The position numbers were made by a program, and so were the translations under genes. 33,915 nt of DNA from Pseudomonadota bacterium (GTDB taxonomy: Bacteria > Pseudomonadota > Alphaproteobacteria > Rhizobiales > Xanthobacteraceae): the NCBI GenBank assembly GCA_023434095.1, contig JAEYTJ010000236.1:1-33915 (forward strand), read 5' to 3'. Shown here one piece after another: positions 22,516 to 30,938 of this stretch; within the stretch, counting starts at the first letter, position 1, and every line of letters begins with the position of its first letter. A model generated the notes under the pieces. The model had not been told where the DNA came from. It made no database searches and worked only from the letters and a program-made list of their open reading frames with translations.

Positions 22516-24021
22516 TCACACCACGCCCGCCCACGTCTCCCGTCGCCAGTCGGCAAGGGCGGCGGGCCGTTCATCGAGATGGCCGGCGACGACCAGCGCG
22601 CCGAACTTCATGTGCCCATCCGGCAGCCTCTCGATCCGGTGGCCGAGCGCGGCGAGCGCCTCCGCCCCCGGATGGCTCTCCTCGATGAGGATGCGGCCAT
22701 CCTCGCTGCGCCAGCGCGGCGCGGCGACGGCGGAGGCGAGGTCGGCCCCGCGCCGGAAGGCGCCGAGCAGGGCCTGCAGCAGGGTCTGTATCTGGCCGTC
22801 CGCGCCGGGTGTTGCGAGGGCGAGCGGTCCGCGCTCGGTCTCGACGATCACGGGCGCCAGCGTGTGGACCGGCCGCCGCCCCGGCGCCGGGGCGTTGGGA
22901 CCCGTGGTGAAGCCGCCCGCCCGGTTGTTGAGCACGAAGCCCCCCTGGGGCACGAAGACGGCGGAGCCGAAATCGTCGAACACGCTGACCAGCGAAGAGA
23001 CGGTCAACCCTCGCTCATCGCTCGCGGCGACACCCGCCGTGTGCAGATAGGCGCGCGGGCCACCCCGGTGCAGCGGCTTCGCCGGATCGATCACCAGCCG
23101 CTCGTCGAGCAGCGCGGCCCCCTCCCCCGCACGGTCGCGAAAGGCGAAGGAAGCCTCGGTCAGCTCGATCGCGACATGGTCGAGCTGCGACGGCGGAACC
23201 GGCCCGAGACGTTCGAGTTCCGCCAGGCACATCGCCAGCAGGACACCCTGGGTCACCGGCGGCTGCACATGGACGGTCACGCCGTCCCACGACGTCGTGA
23301 CGGGGGAAGCGAGCACCGTCTCGTGCCGCGCGAGATCCTCCAGCGAGAGGTTGCCGCCATGGGCCCGGACGGCGGCGACGATGGCTTCCGCGCTGCGGCC
23401 GGCATAGTAGGCCGCGGCACGTTCCTTGCCGATCCGATCCAGCATCTGGGCGAGGCCGTTCTGCACGACGACGTCGCCGGCCTGCGCCCGCACGAGCGCC
23501 CATTCGCCCGCGCCGCCGGCCATGAGGCGGCCGTGCTGCTCGGCCACGGCGCGGGCGAGCCGCGGCGAGACCACCATGCCGCCGCGGGCGATGCGGCGGG
23601 CGGGTTCGAGAAGACGTTCGAAGGGCAGGCGCGACCAGCGCTCCGCCATCTTGTCCCACGCATCGACGATCCCGGGCACGGTGACGCTGCCGCCGCCATC
23701 GGTCAGCGACCCTCCCAGTTCCCGCGCGATGGCGCCGCTGCCATTGATGGCGACGACGTCGCCGCCCGGCTCGCGCACGAGACAGAGCGCATCGCCGCCG
23801 AGGCCGCAGGCATCGGGCGCGACGACGCAGAGCACGGCCTGCGCGGCGATGACGGCATCCACCGCCGACCCGCCGCTCAGGAGCATTTCCTGCCCGGCGG
23901 TGACGGCCAGGGGATGGGCGGCGGCGATGGCGCCGGTGCGGCCGGTGACGACGGGACGGACCTTCGAGGCGAAGGCGTCGGCAAGGATGGGGAGCGCGGT
24001 GGCGGGCATCTTCCGTGTCAT
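22516..24021 (-). CDS. gamma-glutamyltransferase-family Ntn hydrolase
   Basis: 501 residues. The N-terminal part has AAAHPLAVTAGQEMLLSGG and GLGGDALCLV, typical of the large subunit. The autocleavage region is HTAGVAASD, with Thr328 at the position of the nucleophilic Thr that begins the small subunit, followed by FGSAVFVPQGGFVLNNR. The second Thr and the His that usually follow are replaced by Ala and Gly, so substrate handling may differ from classical glutathione hydrolase. No signal peptide is evident, so it is probably cytoplasmic, acting as a gamma-glutamyl or acyl amide hydrolase on an imported conjugate. Starts 11 bp after the SDR stop. Confidence 0.85.
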   Translation of the reverse strand: MTRKMPATALPILADAFASKVRPVVTGRTGAIAAAHPLAVTAGQEMLLSGGSAVDAVIAAQAVLCVVAPDACGLGGDALCLVREPGGDVVAINGSGAIARELGGSLTDGGGSVTVPGIVDAWDKMAERWSRLPFERLLEPARRIARGGMVVSPRLARAVAEQHGRLMAGGAGEWALVRAQAGDVVVQNGLAQMLDRIGKERAAAYYAGRSAEAIVAAVRAHGGNLSLEDLARHETVLASPVTTSWDGVTVHVQPPVTQGVLLAMCLAELERLGPVPPSQLDHVAIELTEASFAFRDRAGEGAALLDERLVIDPAKPLHRGGPRAYLHTAGVAASDERGLTVSSLVSVFDDFGSAVFVPQGGFVLNNRAGGFTTGPNAPAPGRRPVHTLAPVIVETERGPLALATPGADGQIQTLLQALLGAFRRGADLASAVAAPRWRSEDGRILIEESHPGAEALAALGHRIERLPDGHMKFGALVVAGHLDERPAALADWRRETWAGVV

Positions 24022-24032
24022 CGGGCGCTCCG

Positions 24033-24770
24033 TCAGACGGCGGTGTAGCCGCCGTCCACCACCAGCGACGTGCCGGTGATGTAGCGGGCGGCGGGCGAGG
24101 CCAGGAACAGCACGGCACCGGCGACGTCCTCGCCCAGCCCCTGCCGGCCCATCGGGATCTGTTCCAGCAACCGGCGCTCCGCTGCGGCCGGGTCGGCCTG
24201 GAAGTTCCAGAACGGCGCATTGAACGGCGTGTCGATCCAGCCTGGGAGAAGGCAGTTGACGCGGACCGGCGCGAGTTCGTCGGCCAGCGCGCGGGCGAGG
24301 CCCAGCAGGCCGGCCTTGCTGGCGTGGTAGGCGGCCATGCCGGCATGACCGCGCAGGGCCCCGGTCGAAGAGGTGAAGATCAGGCTGGCATTCGCGGAGT
24401 TACGCAGATGCGGCACCGCGGCCTGCGCCAGCAGGAAGGGCGTGCGCAGGTTCAGCGCCATCGAACGGTCCCACGCATCCGGGGTCCAGTCCGCGAGGGG
24501 AGCGGAGTGCAGGATCGCGGCATTGGCGAATACCGTATCGAGCCCGCCGAACCGTTCCACGGCCGCCGCCACGCAGGAAGCGGCGGATTCCGGTCGCGAC
24601 AGATCGCAGGTGAAAGCGGAGGCAGGTCCCGCGGCCGGTTCGGCGACCGCCTGCGCCGCCGCCTCGCCGTCGATATCGGCAAGCAGTACGGCGTCGCCCT
24701 GCGCGCGGAACGCGCGGAGCGCGGCAAGGCCGATGCCGGTGGCGCCGCCGGCGATGAGCACGACTCCCAT
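24033..24770 (-). CDS. SDR-family NAD(P)-dependent oxidoreductase
   Basis: 245 residues from the ATG at 24770 (overlapping the M20 gene's stop by 4 bp). Cofactor motif AGGATGIG at the N-terminus, NAA for the NAG motif near residue 80, catalytic Ser in TSSTGALRG and YHASK (Tyr and Lys), and the PGWID loop. A classical single-domain SDR, 3-oxoacyl or polyol/hydroxy-acid dehydrogenase type; substrate not predictable. Second of two SDRs in the operon. Confidence 0.9.
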   Translation of the reverse strand: MGVVLIAGGATGIGLAALRAFRAQGDAVLLADIDGEAAAQAVAEPAAGPASAFTCDLSRPESAASCVAAAVERFGGLDTVFANAAILHSAPLADWTPDAWDRSMALNLRTPFLLAQAAVPHLRNSANASLIFTSSTGALRGHAGMAAYHASKAGLLGLARALADELAPVRVNCLLPGWIDTPFNAPFWNFQADPAAAERRLLEQIPMGRQGLGEDVAGAVLFLASPAARYITGTSLVVDGGYTAV

Positions 24771-25999
24771 CACGTTTCTCCGCTTAGATAGGCGATCGCC
24801 GCGACCGCGTAGATCGCCGCGCAATCGAGAACGTCCTGCTCGTTGACATAGTCGTCGGGGCCGGACGCCAGGGTGGGCTGCGGCCCGAAGCAGACCGCCT
24901 CGACGCCACGCCGTCGCCAGCGGGCGGCATCGCTCGCCGGCAGCCGCACGACGCGCGGCGCGGGCGCACCCCGTACGACGAGGGCGGCGTCGGCCATGTG
25001 CCGGACGATGCTGGCGCCGGACGGGCTCCAGTTCGGGTTCCAGCCCTTGATGCGGCGCCAGCTCAAGCCGGGACGGCGGCTCAGCAGCGCGTCGACCTCC
25101 GCCTCGACCGCCTCGATGGTCAGTCCGGGGGGCACCCGGAAGTCGACCTCGGCGACGGCCCGGCTCGCGACCTGGCTGACGAAGTGACCGCCGCGGACCG
25201 TGCCGACATTCACCGACAGCCGCAGGCCCTGCCCGGCCGCCTCGGGGTCGAGGTCGCCAAGCTCGGCGGGCGGTGCGACGCGGCGGTCATTCCAGCCGTC
25301 GAGCTCGACCAGCGCGGCGCTAAGGCGCGCGATGGCGGACGAGCCGGTCCGGCTCAGCATGCCCTGGCCGGCGGGCGCCTCGGCGACGATCTCGAGCCAC
25401 AGAAGCCCCTTTTCGGCCAGAGCCAACCCCATCTCTCCCGGCCCTTCACCGTTGATCACAGCGGTGCCGACGAGATCGGGGTCGCTGTCCAGCAGCCAGC
25501 CGGCGCCGTCCGGACCGAAGACCACCTCGTCGGCGACGGCGGTATAGGTCACCCTGCCCTGCCATGCCGTGCGGTTGCGGGCGAGGAACACGAAGGCCAG
25601 CGCCAGCGCCGCCGTGCCCGCCTTCATGTTGCCGGTGCCGAGCCCGGTCAGGCGTCCATGCGCGCGGCCGAGCTCGAACATCGGCACCGTCCACGCGGCG
25701 GGATCGGCCGCGGGAAGCGTATCGAGATGACCGTTGAGCACGAGATGCCGGCGGGACCCGGGATCGCCGAGGCGGGCGACGAGATTGGGCTTCTCGGGCG
25801 TACTGGCGCGCTGCTCGCTCGCCACGCCATGCTCCGCGAGGAACCGGGAGAGCACCTCGGCCGCCTCGCCGGTCGCGCCCTCGGGTTGGGCGCTGTTGGC
25901 GGCCACGAGGTCGGCGCAGAGCGACACCAGCCGCTCGCGGTGCTCCTCGACGAAGGCGCGCGCCGCGGCGGCGAGAGGGGGTCCAGCCAGAGGGTCCAT
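24770..25999 (-). CDS. M20-family amidohydrolase with altered metal-ligand motifs
   Basis: 409 residues of the ArgE/DapE-like M20 family. His91 and Asp93 are conserved in NGHLDT. However, the bridging Asp of the usual GRGxxDMKGG motif is Asn (GTGNMKAG, about residue 124), the second Glu of the DEE motif is Val (ADEVVFG, Glu158-Val159), and the C-terminal His before NE is Asp (DDYVNEQ). This points to a divergent metal centre or to a one-metal or inactive protein. The ATG at 25999 is preferred to one 24 bp upstream, which would overlap the SDR gene. E. coli ygeY (M20) is likewise a neighbour of ygeX (diaminopropionate ammonia-lyase), so pairing with the gene at 26794 is a recurring theme. Confidence 0.85.
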   Translation of the reverse strand: MDPLAGPPLAAAARAFVEEHRERLVSLCADLVAANSAQPEGATGEAAEVLSRFLAEHGVASEQRASTPEKPNLVARLGDPGSRRHLVLNGHLDTLPAADPAAWTVPMFELGRAHGRLTGLGTGNMKAGTAALALAFVFLARNRTAWQGRVTYTAVADEVVFGPDGAGWLLDSDPDLVGTAVINGEGPGEMGLALAEKGLLWLEIVAEAPAGQGMLSRTGSSAIARLSAALVELDGWNDRRVAPPAELGDLDPEAAGQGLRLSVNVGTVRGGHFVSQVASRAVAEVDFRVPPGLTIEAVEAEVDALLSRRPGLSWRRIKGWNPNWSPSGASIVRHMADAALVVRGAPAPRVVRLPASDAARWRRRGVEAVCFGPQPTLASGPDDYVNEQDVLDCAAIYAVAAIAYLSGET

Positions 26000-26000
26000 G

Positions 26001-26792
26001 TCAGCCGACCTGCCATCCGCCATCGATGGTCAGCGCCTGCCCCGTCACGTAGCGGCTGAGATCGGAGGCGAGATAGACGAAGCCGTCGGCCACGTCCTCC
26101 ATCCGCCCGAGCCGATGCAAGGGGATGCGCGCCTCGAAGCCGGCCTTCAAGGCGGCAGGATCGGCCCCGCGCAGCGCGGCACGGTCGGCGAACAGCTTGT
26201 CCATCATCTCCGTCTGGATCTGGCCCGGACAGATGCTGTTGACCCGGATGCCGTTCGGCCCGAGTTCGGCTGCCATGGACTGCGCGAGCCCGATCATCCC
26301 GAACTTGGAGGCCGAATAGGCGGAATTCTCTGCCCCGCCACGCAGGCCGAACAGCGAGGAGGTGAGGATGAGCGAGCCGCCCGAGCCTTGGTCCAGCATC
26401 AGCCGCGCCGCGGCCTTCGCGGTGATGAAGGCACCGGTGAGGTTGATGTCGACGACCCGGCGCCACTCCTCCACCGTGAAGTCGACCGTGTGCTTGAGCA
26501 TCAGTATGCCGGCATTGGCGACGACGACGTCGAGCCGCCCCTGGGCTTGCGCCGCTTCGGCAATCGCCTCCTGCGTGGCCGCTTCGTCGACGACATCGAG
26601 ACGCGCCGCGCGGATGGCGTCGCCATATTCCGCCGCCAGCACCTCCCGCGCCCGCGCCAGCGTGTCGGCCGACACATCGGCGATGGTGACGCGCGCGCCC
26701 TGCGCGAGGAAGGCGCGGGCGACGGCGTGGCCGATGCCTTGGGCGCCGCCGGTGATGAAGGCCGAGCGGCCGGCGAGGAGATCGTTTGCCAT
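26001..26792 (-). CDS. SDR-family NAD(P)-dependent oxidoreductase
   Basis: 263 residues from the ATG at 26792. TGGAQGIG cofactor motif at about 14-21, NAG near 92, catalytic Ser in TSSLFGLRG, YSASK (Tyr/Lys), and CPGQIQTEM substrate loop. The Asp after the second strand (IADVSAD) suggests NAD rather than NADP. It starts 1 bp after the PLP-enzyme gene and ends 1 bp before the M20 gene start. Substrate unknown; probably oxidises an alcohol intermediate of the module 4 pathway. Confidence 0.9.
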   Translation of the reverse strand: MANDLLAGRSAFITGGAQGIGHAVARAFLAQGARVTIADVSADTLARAREVLAAEYGDAIRAARLDVVDEAATQEAIAEAAQAQGRLDVVVANAGILMLKHTVDFTVEEWRRVVDINLTGAFITAKAAARLMLDQGSGGSLILTSSLFGLRGGAENSAYSASKFGMIGLAQSMAAELGPNGIRVNSICPGQIQTEMMDKLFADRAALRGADPAALKAGFEARIPLHRLGRMEDVADGFVYLASDLSRYVTGQALTIDGGWQVG

Positions 26793-26793
26793 G

Positions 26794-28035
26794 TCAGGCG
26801 GCTCCTTCGAGATTGGGGCGGGCGGCGATCTCTTCGGGTCGGCGCCCCACGACACGCTCATAGGTGTCGATGTCGGTCGCGCCTTCGCTGCCGATGACGA
26901 CGACGCGGGACGCGGGGCCGAGGCCCAGCGCCGCGCGCAGATCGGGCGCTCCCGCCGCGGCGATGAGGCCAGCCGTGGCGGCGCAGCCGGATTCGCCGGC
27001 GACGATGGGCGCATCCCCGCCGACGCCGGACGCCAGCAGCCGCATGGTCTCGACCGCGGCCTCGTCCTCCAGCGCGATCACGTCGTCGGCGCCGTGCTCC
27101 AGCACCACCCAGGCGGGAGCGGAGATCTCGCCCGCGGCCAGACACGCCATGAAGGTCTCGGTGCCGCCCTCGACGGCCGTGGGCCGGCCTGCGGCCACGG
27201 TGCGGAAGATGCAGTCCGCCCGTACCGGTTCGACGACGACCAGGCGGGGCCGCCTCTCGCCGAGGCGTTCCCAGAAATGCGCGCCGAGCGCGGCCGCCAG
27301 ACCGCCGACGCCGGCCTGCACGAACACATGGGTCGGGAGTTCGCCGGCCGGCAGCGCGTCGAGAATCTCCTGCGCCAGCAGGGTGTAGCCCTGCATCACC
27401 ATCGCCGGGATGGGGGCGTCGGCACGGCCGTCGGTGTCGGCAACCAGCACCCACCCGTTGCTGGCGGCATCGGCGGCGCACCGGCGCACCGAATCGTCGT
27501 AATGCCCCGCGACCCGCACGATCTGCGCGCCGAAACGCGCAATTTCCCGCTCGCGGGCGGCGCTGACATGCTCGTGGAGATAGATCACGCAGCGGCAGCC
27601 GAACATCTGGGCGCCCCAGGCGACCGACCGGCCGTGATTGCCGTCGGTAGCGGCGGCCACCGTCAGGGTCTGGGCCGCCTCGCGCCCTTCCCCCGCCAGC
27701 AGCGCGGCGGCGCTCAGTTTCCCGAGGCCGTGCTGGCGCAGATGGCCCTGGACCACGCTGAGCACCGCATAGGCGCCTCCGAGCGCCTTGAAGCTGGCGA
27801 GATGGAAGCGGTGCCCCTCGTCCTTGTAGAGGACGGTGCCCAGCCCGAGCTGCCCGGCGAGACCGGGGCAGTCCCGCAGCGGGGTGGGAGCGTAGGACGG
27901 CCAGGAGCCGATCTCGGCCTTTGCCGCCTCGAAAGCGGCGAGGTTCAGGATCGCGCGTTCGGCGTCGCCATAGGGGCGCCTGGCATCCGCGCTTCTGTTG
28001 GCGACGTGGCGGGCGGAAAAATGGGGAAGCGTCAT
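26794..28035 (-). CDS. diaminopropionate ammonia-lyase-like PLP enzyme
   Basis: 413 residues, fold type II PLP enzyme. The PLP lysine is Lys83 in HLASFKALGGAYAV, close to Lys77 of the E. coli enzyme. The two aspartates reported as catalytic in E. coli diaminopropionate ammonia-lyase have counterparts: one in ATDGNHG (about Asp131) and one in VADTDG before PAMVMQGYTLL (about Asp200). Glycine-rich phosphate loop GVGGLAA and the SEGATD near the C-terminus complete the site. The known reaction splits 2,3-diaminopropionate (or Ser-like amino acids) to pyruvate and ammonia. The M20 neighbour recalls ygeX-ygeY. A related ammonia-lyase specificity is possible. Confidence 0.85.
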   Translation of the reverse strand: MTLPHFSARHVANRSADARRPYGDAERAILNLAAFEAAKAEIGSWPSYAPTPLRDCPGLAGQLGLGTVLYKDEGHRFHLASFKALGGAYAVLSVVQGHLRQHGLGKLSAAALLAGEGREAAQTLTVAAATDGNHGRSVAWGAQMFGCRCVIYLHEHVSAAREREIARFGAQIVRVAGHYDDSVRRCAADAASNGWVLVADTDGRADAPIPAMVMQGYTLLAQEILDALPAGELPTHVFVQAGVGGLAAALGAHFWERLGERRPRLVVVEPVRADCIFRTVAAGRPTAVEGGTETFMACLAAGEISAPAWVVLEHGADDVIALEDEAAVETMRLLASGVGGDAPIVAGESGCAATAGLIAAAGAPDLRAALGLGPASRVVVIGSEGATDIDTYERVVGRRPEEIAARPNLEGAA

Positions 28036-28090
28036 GTCAAAGCTCGACTGTCACGGGCGAGCGCGGGACGCGCCGGCCGATAGCGCTGGG

Positions 28091-28146
28091 CCCGGCGTCC
28101 TCCCGGCGCCGGGATCGTGCGGGGCGCGGTCACGGCCGCGCCCCGC
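28091..28146 (-). other. two strong stem-loops between binding-protein and lyase genes
   Basis: A perfect 11-bp stem GCGGGGCGCGG/CCGCGCCCCGC (28119-28129 with 28136-28146, 6-nt loop) and a 7-bp stem CCCGGCG/CGCCGGG (28091-28097 with 28107-28113). They begin only 7 bp past the binding-protein stop and have no T-run. They probably protect the upstream message or attenuate transcription into the enzyme genes downstream. Confidence 0.55.
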
Positions 28147-28152
28147 TGCCGC

Positions 28153-28986
28153 TCACCGCTTGGCGAGTTCGTCGAACCACTTGTCGCGCAGGGTGACCTG
28201 CTCGTTGTTGCGGACGAAATCGCGGATGAAGGTGTTGAGGAACTCCAGCATGTGCATGTCCTCGGGGCGGACGGCATAGGCGAGGCCGACCGGCTTCACG
28301 AGCGCGTCCTCGGCGTTGAGGACCCGGATGCGCTTGGCCAGGTTCGGGTTCTTGGTGGTCAGCAGGCGCAGCGTGCCGGGATCGAGAAACGCGGCATCGG
28401 CCTGGCCGCTCGCCACTTCGCCGATCCAGTTGGCGACATTGTCGGTGGCGAGGGCGCGGACATTCGCCTTGGGATACAGCTCCTTGGGATAGGTCTCCTC
28501 GACCGTCCCGCTCATGCCGACGAAGGTCACGTCGGGCGAATCGAGGTCCGCCAGGCTATTGATCTTCGAGTTGGCGTTGACGACGACATGGAACCCGTAC
28601 GTCGTGTAGGGCTCGGTGAAGTTCACCACCAGCGCCCGCTGCGGCGTGGCGAAGAGGTTGGCGAAGACGACGTCGTACTGCTTGGCGCCGAGGCCCGGCA
28701 CCAGCGTCGCCCAGGTCGCCGGGACGATCTCGAGCTTGACGCCCATGATGTCCGCGACGCGCTTGGCAAGATCGACGTTGAAGCCCTCATACTCACCGGT
28801 CTTGGGGTTGGGCGACTGCCACGGGGGGCTCTCCGCCATTCCCACCTTCAGCACGCCCCGGCTCTTGACCTGGGCGATCAGATCGCTGGTCTGGGCGGAG
28901 GCGGCGGTGGCGAAGCCCCCGGCGAGGCACAGGCCAACGCCGAGGCGCGCGACCCACTGCTTCAATCGTGCACGCACTGCGGTCAT
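28153..28986 (-). CDS. ABC substrate-binding protein, polar amino-acid type (family 3)
   Basis: 277 residues. Signal peptide residues about 1-31 (basic MTAVRARLKQ, hydrophobic core, ATAASAQ), then the family 3 start RGVLKVGMAESPPWQ and EGFNVDLAKRVADIMG. The ligand-binding Arg is expected in TPQRALVVNFTEPY, and GMSGTVEE is the second-lobe loop. Relatives bind polar amino acids or opines. ATG at 28986 has GAGGAGAG 5 nt upstream. It follows the two permeases by 66 bp and precedes the lyase, so the amino-acid-like ligand may be what module 4 degrades. Confidence 0.93.
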   Translation of the reverse strand: MTAVRARLKQWVARLGVGLCLAGGFATAASAQTSDLIAQVKSRGVLKVGMAESPPWQSPNPKTGEYEGFNVDLAKRVADIMGVKLEIVPATWATLVPGLGAKQYDVVFANLFATPQRALVVNFTEPYTTYGFHVVVNANSKINSLADLDSPDVTFVGMSGTVEETYPKELYPKANVRALATDNVANWIGEVASGQADAAFLDPGTLRLLTTKNPNLAKRIRVLNAEDALVKPVGLAYAVRPEDMHMLEFLNTFIRDFVRNNEQVTLRDKWFDELAKR

Positions 28987-29052
28987 CGAACTCTCCTCTG
29001 GTTGTGCCGTCGCGTCGCTTCAGGCGGCGGCGTCGAACGGCTGGAAGCAGGC

Positions 29053-29724
29053 TCACCCGCGCCCGCCGCGCAGCTCGAGGCGGCGCGAAAGCAGGCTGAG
29101 CGGGAAGATCATCAGGAAGTAGATGGCGCCGATGGCGCTCAGGAACTCGAAGTAATGGAAGGTCTTGCCGCCGAGCACATAGGCCTGGAGGGCGAGATCG
29201 CCGACGCCGATCGCCGCGAGCAGCGTGGTGTTCTTGAGGAACTCGGTCGTGTAGCTGACGAGGGACGGGATCGCGAAGCGCAGGGCCTGCGGCAGCACCA
29301 CGCAGCGCCAGAGCGCGTAGGGTTTCAGGCCGAGGGCGCGCGCCGCCTCGATCTGCCCGCGCGGCACGACCTCGATGCCGGAGCGGAAGATCTCCGCGAA
29401 ATAGGCCGCCCCGATCAGCCCGAGCGTCACCGTGCCGGCGGTGAAGCCGCCGATGCGCCAGCCGGTGATCATCGGCATGCAGGAATAGGCCCAGAAGATG
29501 AGGATCACTTCCGGCGTGATGCGGAAGAAGGTGATGTAGGCCACCGCCGCCGACCGTGCGGCGGTCGGGCCGAAGGCTGGCGAGCGCGCCCGGCGCATCG
29601 CGCAGACCACCGCGCCGAGGGAGAGCGCGATGGCCATGCCGAGGCCGGCGATCTCCAGCGTGGTCACGAGGCCGGTCCACAGCTCCGGCGCGTAGCGGAT
29701 GAGCAGGTCCCAGTCGAGGTTCAT
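29053..29724 (-). CDS. amino-acid ABC transporter permease, HisM/GlnP type
   Basis: 223 residues from the ATG at 29724, which overlaps the stop of the partner permease by 4 bp. About five membrane segments; the coupling loop is RGQIEAARALGLKPYALW followed by VLPQALRFAIPSLV. Part of a heteromeric polar amino-acid channel with the 29721-30398 product. The frame runs open far upstream but that part overlaps other genes. Confidence 0.92.
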   Translation of the reverse strand: MNLDWDLLIRYAPELWTGLVTTLEIAGLGMAIALSLGAVVCAMRRARSPAFGPTAARSAAVAYITFFRITPEVILIFWAYSCMPMITGWRIGGFTAGTVTLGLIGAAYFAEIFRSGIEVVPRGQIEAARALGLKPYALWRCVVLPQALRFAIPSLVSYTTEFLKNTTLLAAIGVGDLALQAYVLGGKTFHYFEFLSAIGAIYFLMIFPLSLLSRRLELRGGRG

Positions 29725-30398
29725 GCCCACCCCCGCTTGAGACGGCGCTCGAGGCGGTAGCCGCCATAGGTGATGGCCCCGCCGACCGCGAAGGCCAGCA
29801 GCGCGGCGAGCGTGTAGATCTCGATCGGCTGGTAGGTGTAGGAGGAAATGCGCGCCGCCGCCCGCATCAGGTCGTTGATCGAGAGGATGGAGAGGATCGC
29901 CGTCGCCTTGAAGACGCTGATGGTCGTGCCCACGAGCGGCGGCAGTACGAGCCGCAGCGCCTGCGGCAGCACGACGAACCACCACAGCAGCACTGGCTTC
30001 AGCCCGAGCGCCCGCGCGGCCTCGAACTGGCCCTGCGGCACGCCGAGGATGCCGGAGCGGATGATCTCGCTGCAATAGGCGGAGACGTTGAACACCAGCG
30101 CCAGCAGCGCGCTCTGGAACGGCGAGGTGGCGAAACCGGTGACGATCGGGAAGGCGAAGTGCATCCAGATCGCCTGAACCAGCAGCGGGGTGGAGCGCCA
30201 GATCTCGACGAAGACGAGAGCCGGCCAGCGGATCACCCGGAAACGCGACATGTTGGCGAAGGCGAGCAGCGTGCCGAGCACCAGCCCACCGCACACGAAG
30301 CCCAGGAAGGTGAGCTGGATATTGGTCCACAGCCCGTCGAGCAGGGCGGGCAGGTATTCGACCGCCGTGCTGAAATCGAGGCTGAGGAGCGCTTCCAT
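29721..30398 (-). CDS. amino-acid ABC transporter permease, HisQ/GlnP type
   Basis: 225 residues. About five membrane segments; the coupling loop reads QGQFEAARALGLKPVLLW followed by VLPQALRLVLPPLV. It starts 3 bp after the VOC gene stop. No cognate HisP/GlnQ-like ATPase is encoded in the window portion of the operon. Confidence 0.92.
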   Translation of the reverse strand: MEALLSLDFSTAVEYLPALLDGLWTNIQLTFLGFVCGGLVLGTLLAFANMSRFRVIRWPALVFVEIWRSTPLLVQAIWMHFAFPIVTGFATSPFQSALLALVFNVSAYCSEIIRSGILGVPQGQFEAARALGLKPVLLWWFVVLPQALRLVLPPLVGTTISVFKATAILSILSINDLMRAAARISSYTYQPIEIYTLAALLAFAVGGAITYGGYRLERRLKRGWA

Positions 30399-30401
30399 CC
30401 G

Positions 30402-30938
30402 TCACGCCTCCGGATGCGCGGGATGCCAGAGCCGGCGGGCGGGACCGCCTTCGGGACCCTTGCCGTCGGGAAAGCTGACGAGTTCGAGTTGGAGACCCCA
30501 AGGCGCGCGGAAATAGACCCAGTCCGAACCGGTGGCCGGCCCCTCCGTGATGTGCTCGGGCTCGCCGAGAATTTCGACGCCGTGGCGGCGCAGATGGGCG
30601 AGCGCCGGTTCGATGGCGTCGACATAGAAGGCCAGGTGGTGGCCGCCAATGTCGCTGTTGCGCGGCGGCCGGCGTACCTGATCCGCCGCCGTGTACTCGA
30701 AGATCTCCAGATTCGGACCGGTGCGGCAGCGCAGGAAGCCGTAGCGCATCGTGGTATCCGGCTCCACGTCGAGCCGGCGTGCCATCATCGGGTCGGGCCC
30801 GTGCCGGCCGCCGTCGAACACGTGCTCGCAGCCGAGGACGCCGACGAAGAAGGCGATGGCCGCGTCGAGATCCGGCACAGTGAGCCCGACATGCTCGATG
30901 CCGCGCAGCCCCGGCAGCCCGGCCGGAGGCGCGCTCAT
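30402..30938 (-). CDS. VOC (glyoxalase/dioxygenase fold) family protein
   Basis: 178 residues with paired beta-alpha-beta-beta-beta modules: EHVGLTVPDLDAAIAFF starts the first module, and HHLAFYVDAIEPALAHL the second. Likely metal ligands are His in EHVGL, Glu in LEIFEY, His in GHHLAFY and Glu in LQLELVS. The family includes glyoxalase I, epimerases and ring-cleaving dioxygenases; no specific member is recognisable. It overlaps AcoC-like by 4 bp, so it is coupled to the dehydrogenase genes. Confidence 0.85.
   Translation of the reverse strand: MSAPPAGLPGLRGIEHVGLTVPDLDAAIAFFVGVLGCEHVFDGGRHGPDPMMARRLDVEPDTTMRYGFLRCRTGPNLEIFEYTAADQVRRPPRNSDIGGHHLAFYVDAIEPALAHLRRHGVEILGEPEHITEGPATGSDWVYFRAPWGLQLELVSFPDGKGPEGGPARRLWHPAHPEA

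Noticed and set aside
22516..24021. Apparent loss of the catalytic Thr in the GGT-family protein
   Set aside because: On alignment with the E. coli cleavage site the nucleophilic Thr is present (Thr328 in HTAGVAASD); only the next two residues differ.
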